Positions 45,884-49,385 of a stretch of 49,385 bases of DNA are shown piece by piece. How positions within the stretch are numbered: position 1 is the stretch's first letter; the number at the start of each line of letters is the position of its first letter. The notes beneath the pieces are model-generated. The model searched no databases. It was given only the letters and a program-made list of their open reading frames with translations, and was not told the origin of the DNA. The stretch is from Planctomycetota bacterium (GTDB lineage: Bacteria; Planctomycetota; Planctomycetia; Pirellulales; Lacipirellulaceae): positions 1 through 49,385 of the forward strand of contig JAJRSE010000019.1 in NCBI GenBank assembly GCA_024278955.1, given 5' to 3'. A program made the position numbers and the translations under genes.

Positions 45884-47020
45884 CTACCGCACCTCGAGCA
45901 TCCGCTCAAGCGCCACCAACGACCACTTCGCCGTCTCCTCATCCACCTCAATCACGTTGACCAAAGTCCCTGCCGCTAGGTTCTCAAGCACCCAGCAAAG
46001 ATGCGCCAAGTCGATGCGGTACATCGTCGCACACATGCAGACCACCGGCGATAAAAAATAAATTTCCTGCTCGGGGTGCTGCTCTTTCAATCGATTCACC
46101 AAGTGCAGCTCCGTGCCGATCGCCCATTTGCTGCCTGGCGGAGCCGACTCGACTTCCTTCAGAATCTTGCCCGTGCTGCCAGAAATGTCGGCCAGTTCAA
46201 AGACTTCGCGAGGGCACTCCGGATGAACCAGTATTTTGATGCCAGGATGCTTTTCGCGAAACATCTCAACATGCTGCGCCTTGAACACTTGATGCACGCT
46301 GCAATGTCCTTGCCAAAGAATCACTCGGCTTGCCTGCAATTGCTCTTCGGTGTTCCCTCCCAAATCCGCGTCGTACGGATTCCAAATCGGCATCTGGCCT
46401 TCGGTGATATCCATCCCAATCGCCGTGTTACGCCCCAAATGCTGATCGGGAAAAAACATCACCCGGCTCGTGCGCTCAAATGCCCAATCCATCGCCGCAC
46501 GAGCGTTGCTCGAGGTACACACAATCCCGCCATGACGCCCGACGAACGCTTTGAGCGTAGCAGCCGAGTTGATGTAGGTAATCGGCGTCAGATCTTCGGT
46601 GTCGAGCACTTCGCCTAGCTGCTCCCAAGCATCTTCAATCTGGTCGATCGCTGCCATGTCGGCCATCGAGCAGCCGGCAGCCATGTCGGGCAATATCACA
46701 TTCACTCGCTGCCCATCGCGCTCGGCAAGCTTCTCGGGTCGATTGCCCAAAATGTCGGCCGTCTCGGCCATGAAATGAACGCCGCAAAAAACAATCGTCC
46801 GGCATTCCGTGCTATCAGCCGCACTCTGGCTCAGCAGATAGCTATCGCCTCGCAAGTCCGACTGCGCAATCACCTCGTCCTGCTGATAGTGATGGCCAAG
46901 AATCAACAGCTCAGGCCCCAGCTGGTCTCGAACCGCCTGAATACGAGCGATCAGCTCCTCATTCGCCAACGATTTGTACGGCTGTAGCTCAAGCGGAGAT
47001 TCGGAGATCGAGGAAGTCAT
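45884..47020 (-). CDS. nadA: Quinolinate synthase A
   Basis: 4Fe-4S enzyme condensing iminoaspartate and dihydroxyacetone phosphate to quinolinate in NAD synthesis. 378 residues. Motifs: LLILGHHYQQDEVIAQSDLR, IVFCGVHFMAETADILG, cluster cysteines in PDMAAGCSMADMA, HPECPREVFELADISGSTG and SPVVCMCATMYRIDL, plus the YINSAATLKAFVG and CTSSNARAAM loops. The ATG at 47020 begins MTSSISESPLELQPY. nadB and nadC are not nearby. It is convergent with putA. Confidence 0.95.
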   Translation of the reverse strand: MTSSISESPLELQPYKSLANEELIARIQAVRDQLGPELLILGHHYQQDEVIAQSDLRGDSYLLSQSAADSTECRTIVFCGVHFMAETADILGNRPEKLAERDGQRVNVILPDMAAGCSMADMAAIDQIEDAWEQLGEVLDTEDLTPITYINSAATLKAFVGRHGGIVCTSSNARAAMDWAFERTSRVMFFPDQHLGRNTAIGMDITEGQMPIWNPYDADLGGNTEEQLQASRVILWQGHCSVHQVFKAQHVEMFREKHPGIKILVHPECPREVFELADISGSTGKILKEVESAPPGSKWAIGTELHLVNRLKEQHPEQEIYFLSPVVCMCATMYRIDLAHLCWVLENLAAGTLVNVIEVDEETAKWSLVALERMLEVR

Positions 47021-47074
47021 AGGAAAGATCGATGCGTTTCACGGGGACAGATACTACCGCAGCTCAACATTCGA

Positions 47075-47219
47075 GTTGGGTGCCACTGCTGGCTTGCCCA
47101 GCAGTGGACGCCGGGTACCCGCTTCGCACTGCTGGACGAGCCAGCAGTGGCCCCCGAAAACCAAGCCGCGATGGAATACTAGTGCTTTGTCATAACTAAA
47201 AGTTGTCAAAGCACTAGTG
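47075..47219. repeat. CTAGTGCTTTG-type interspersed element, copy D
   Basis: Two tandem hairpins with the same core (CCACTGCTGG/CCAGCAGTGG at 47083-47107 and CACTGCTGG/CCAGCAGTG at 47127-47149), then a 30-nt module (47153-47182) shared with 18256-18285. Next comes ACTAGTGCTTTGTCATAACT at 47179, and the facing end TTGTCAAAGCACTAGT to 47219. The last 41 nt are a near-perfect hairpin of two facing ends. Tandem hairpins indicate local duplication. Confidence 0.75.
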
Positions 47220-47281
47220 TACCAACCCATTGTATGCCCCAAACCGCCCCAAAGACAGCCACCTCAATCGTCCGGAAAATC

Positions 47282-47301
47282 CCGGGAATTGCACTCCCCG
47301 G
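47282..47301. repeat. Palindromic repeat related to CAGGGATTGCAATCCCTG
   Basis: CCGGGAATTGCACTCCCCGG, an imperfect inverted repeat with the same ATTGCA centre as the copy at 8668-8685. Confidence 0.45.
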
Positions 47302-47501
47302 AGATCTTGCAAACCGTGACACGACGAATACCAAACCCGCTCTGCTTCAGAAAAATGCGAAACGCCCGAGAACACGGGAAGCAACCTACTGCTAGCACTA
47401 ACAGGCAAAAAGTGGAACTAGGCAAAGTTTAACGGCAGATTCAGCCGATATCAAAAGTAGCCTTTGCGCCAGCGATCCTGACTACGGACTTGTGTAACTC
47501 G

Positions 47502-48395
47502 ATGAGCGAACTAACCCCAGAACTTGCCGCCGAAGTGGTTGCCGCCTGCCAGGCGGGTGCCGACGAGGCTGCCAGTGCGCTCGGACGATCGCTCGATGGC
47601 GAATTCTCTCTCACCGTTGGCGAAGCCGAGAGCTACAACAAAGAAGCCGCCCCCGAAAATTTCGACGGGCCTGGCTTGGCCGTCCTCCTCAAATTCGGAG
47701 ACGTCGGATTCGCAGCCCTCCTACCAGAGTCCGGCGGCTTGCTCCCCGATTGGTATGCCGACCCCGACCCGACCGGCGAAAGCAAACTCAGCACGCTAGC
47801 TCAAGAGCTCAGCATGTTGCTGGTTCCCGAAACCTTGTTTGCCGACACGTTTGAAGCTGTCCGCGTCGAACAGCTCGGCGCGGCTCTCGCTGCCGCCGAA
47901 GTTGCCGACGAAGCCTCTCTGGTAAAACTTCAACTTACCAGCGGCGACTCGACGGCACAGATGAGTCTCATCTGGCCGCTTACCTCGCCCGACACATTGC
48001 TACCCAAAGAAGCACCTGAAGAAGCCGCTCCTGAATCTGCCTCCACGACCGACGCCACCTCGCCCTCCTCAATGCAAACGACTCCATCGATCGACGCGAC
48101 CGACTACTCCCAATTGCCAGCCTACTCGCGCAGCTTGCTCAAAGTTCAAGTGCCTGTGCATGTCGTGTTGGCATCAAAAAAAGAAAAAATTGGGAGCGTT
48201 GTCGATCTGGCACCGGGAACGATCATCAAGTTCGACAAGTCCTGCGAAGAAATGCTGCACCTATTCGTCGGAAACCAAGTCGTCGCCGAAGGCGAAGCCG
48301 TAAAAATAGGCGACAAATTTGGCTTCCGAGTCACCGAAATCGAAATGCCCGACGAGCATTTCACCAAAGTCCCACCCAAAACCAAGTCGGCGTAA
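47502..48395 (+). CDS. FliN/FliY-like protein (SpoA domain)
   Basis: 297 residues from ATG 47502. The C-terminal 75 residues are a SpoA (FliM/FliN C-terminal) domain: LLKVQVPVHVVLASKKEKIG, SVVDLAPGTIIKFDKSCEEM, LFVGNQVVAEGEAVKIGDKF, GFRVTEIEMP. This is the flagellar motor switch or type III secretion C-ring fold. The N-terminal 140 residues (LTPELAAEVVAACQAGADEA, FGDVGFAALLPESGGLLPDW) look CheC/FliY-like, joined by an A/E/S/T-rich linker (about 165-200). There are no other flagellar genes here, so the exact role (FliN, FliY or an orphan) is open. Confidence 0.85.
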   Translation: MSELTPELAAEVVAACQAGADEAASALGRSLDGEFSLTVGEAESYNKEAAPENFDGPGLAVLLKFGDVGFAALLPESGGLLPDWYADPDPTGESKLSTLAQELSMLLVPETLFADTFEAVRVEQLGAALAAAEVADEASLVKLQLTSGDSTAQMSLIWPLTSPDTLLPKEAPEEAAPESASTTDATSPSSMQTTPSIDATDYSQLPAYSRSLLKVQVPVHVVLASKKEKIGSVVDLAPGTIIKFDKSCEEMLHLFVGNQVVAEGEAVKIGDKFGFRVTEIEMPDEHFTKVPPKTKSA

Positions 48396-48419
48396 TTGCA
48401 GGTCTCAAACCTGTTGCCT

Positions 48420-49227
48420 ATGCACAAGCCAGGACAATGTCAGGTCTTATTACAACCAGCAGTGGCAAGTCTTGGAAGAGCGGGTTGGCACTGCCACCAC
48501 AGCCGACAAGCAATACGTTTACCATCCGCACTACGTCGACGCGATCGCGCTCAGCTACGATTCCGCCGGCGTCGAACACTACTACCTGCAAGATGCCAAT
48601 TTTAATGTCACGGCCATCACCGAGAACACGGGCACCGTGGTCGAGCGCTACGCCTACACCCCGTATGGCGAAGTGACCGTGCTCAACCCCGATTTTTCAG
48701 CGGTTGTGGGCAATACGAGTGCAATTTCCAACGAGCTTCTCTATACTGGACGAAGGCTCGACCCCGAGACCGGGCTGCAGTTGAATCGAAACCGGTTTTA
48801 TCACCAGCAGTTGGGGCGGTGGGTGAATCGGGATCCGATTGGGTATGATGGGAGTCAGTGGAGTCTGTATGAGTATGTGAATGGGATGCCACTGATTTGG
48901 TTTGATCCGGACGGCCTCCTTACGTGCAAGGAAAAATGTGGATTGGCAGCTGGTGCCTGCACTGCGGGCTGCACACTACTCTCTGTCAACCATGCACTTC
49001 ATTGTCACGCATTATTGCCTTTCCCTCCGCTGTATGCAGGTTGTCTTGTGACGGCTGCATCTGACCTCATTGCTTGTAATATCGTTTGTGCAATTTTGGC
49101 AAAAGCATGTGCAGACGCTTGTGATGAACCGGAGGAATGCCCTCCTTCAATGCCCGGGGGAGAACATTTTGGTCCGGGGTCGGAAAGACCGCCAGGTATG
49201 CCTCCAGTTGATGAGATCGTCGGATAA
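48420..49227 (+). pseudogene. 3' fragment of an Rhs/YD-repeat gene with a cysteine-rich tip
   Basis: The open frame starts inside the FliN-like gene in another frame and has no start of its own; recognisable Rhs sequence begins near 48425 (DNVRSYYNQQWQVLEERV). It carries the Rhs core end: HYYLQDANFNVTAITENTGT, YTPYGEVTVLNP, LLYTGRRLDPETGLQLNRNR, YHQQLGRWVNRDPIGYDGSQ and MPLIWFDPDGL. After that comes a variable tip of about 100 residues with many cysteines (CKEKCGLAAGACTAGC, CNIVCAILAKACADACDEPE), ending at 49227. The core is normally over 1000 residues, so the 5' part is missing. The tip may be a toxin, an anchor or an orphan C-terminus left by recombination. Confidence 0.8.
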
Positions 49228-49335
49228 CCAATTGGGAGACAAACATTAGAGCAAATCACTCTCGCGTGTTCCGCCAAGAATAGTTTATCCTAGTAGTCGT
49301 TTTGCAGGGAGGGGAATTTCAGTGGAGTCTCAGGA

Positions 49336-49385
49336 ATGGAAGCCTATTCGATCGATATGCGTGAGCATGTGATGTTGGCGGTGAA
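49336..49385 (+). mobile_element. IS630-family transposase, N-terminal 16 codons (cut by window edge)
   Basis: Translation from the ATG at 49336 gives MEAYSIDMREHVMLAV, the typical start of IS630-type DDE transposases (AYSxDLRxxVxxAV). GGAG lies 8 nt upstream. IS630 elements insert at TA and have short terminal repeats; the left end should lie between 49228 and 49335 but was not identified. Confidence 0.75.

Larger units (their letters stand above)
47021..47501. other. Intergenic region holding repeat copy D
   Basis: No gene. It contains the interspersed element 47075-47219 and the palindrome at 47282-47301. The divergent promoters of nadA and the FliN-like gene must be here, but none is clear. 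Confidence 0.55.

Overview
The window looks like chromosomal DNA of a planctomycete, most likely a Pirellula-like one. The signs are three secreted proteins with PEP-CTERM tails, an EF-hand/dockerin-like 'GDFDNDTDADGADF' motif just before one of those tails, LL-diaminopimelate aminotransferase (the lysine route typical of the Planctomycetes-Verrucomicrobia-Chlamydia group), a DnaA without its N-terminal domain, and many secreted proteins of unknown function. No tRNA, rRNA or CRISPR array was found. The species assignment is inference.

Layout. 1-1021: the start of an IS3-type transposase gene at the left edge, then non-coding relic DNA with a clear group II intron domain V. 1022-6689 (minus strand): replication block gyrB - dciA - dnaN - candidate origin - dnaA. 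6814-8043: cysteine desulfurase. 8241-10706: repeat-rich DNA, a small membrane-anchored protein, scpB and an extremely acidic protein. 10869-16400 (minus strand): hemA, hemX-like, a sigma-54 activator without receiver domain, and an exported HEAT protein with a receiver-like domain; these are packed like one operon. 16585-17973: argH. 18309-20372: a small membrane protein, then a marR - doxX - FMN reductase cluster with a readable promoter and operator upstream of marR. 20636-25783: NxxGxxAF-repeat PEP-CTERM protein, DUF4432 sugar epimerase-like protein, PEP-CTERM haem peroxidase. 26506-30092: dapL, a beta-hydroxyacid dehydrogenase, an outer-membrane-barrel-like protein. 30179-32384 (minus): DUF433/DUF5615 toxin-antitoxin-like pair, a small unknown, ribBA. 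32525-34277: exported alpha/beta hydrolase and a planctomycete-type unknown. 34433-41958: CBS-domain protein, an AT-richer insert (two paralogous lipoproteins and a subtilase-like PEP-CTERM protein), then the 2-oxoacid:ferredoxin oxidoreductase pair and a second CBS protein with a zinc ribbon. 42115-45840: bifunctional PutA. 45884-47020: nadA. 47502-48395: FliN/FliY-like protein. 48420-49227: 3' end of an Rhs gene. 49336-49385: start of an IS630-type transposase.

The most unusual features are: (1) a family of short interspersed elements ending in CTAGTGCTTTG[A/T]CA, whose terminal CTAG contains the stop codons of hemA and argH; (2) a replication block pairing a DnaA that lacks domain I with dciA and lacking recF; (3) a group II intron domain V with compensatory base changes; (4) an energy-metabolism module in which CBS proteins sit on both sides of a ferredoxin-dependent 2-oxoacid oxidoreductase; (5) an exported HEAT protein carrying a receiver-like fold in a haem-biosynthesis operon; (6) a 203-residue almost purely acidic protein next to scpB.

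No database search was possible. Gene names rest on recognised motifs, and start codons were chosen from Shine-Dalgarno position, family N-termini and overlaps.
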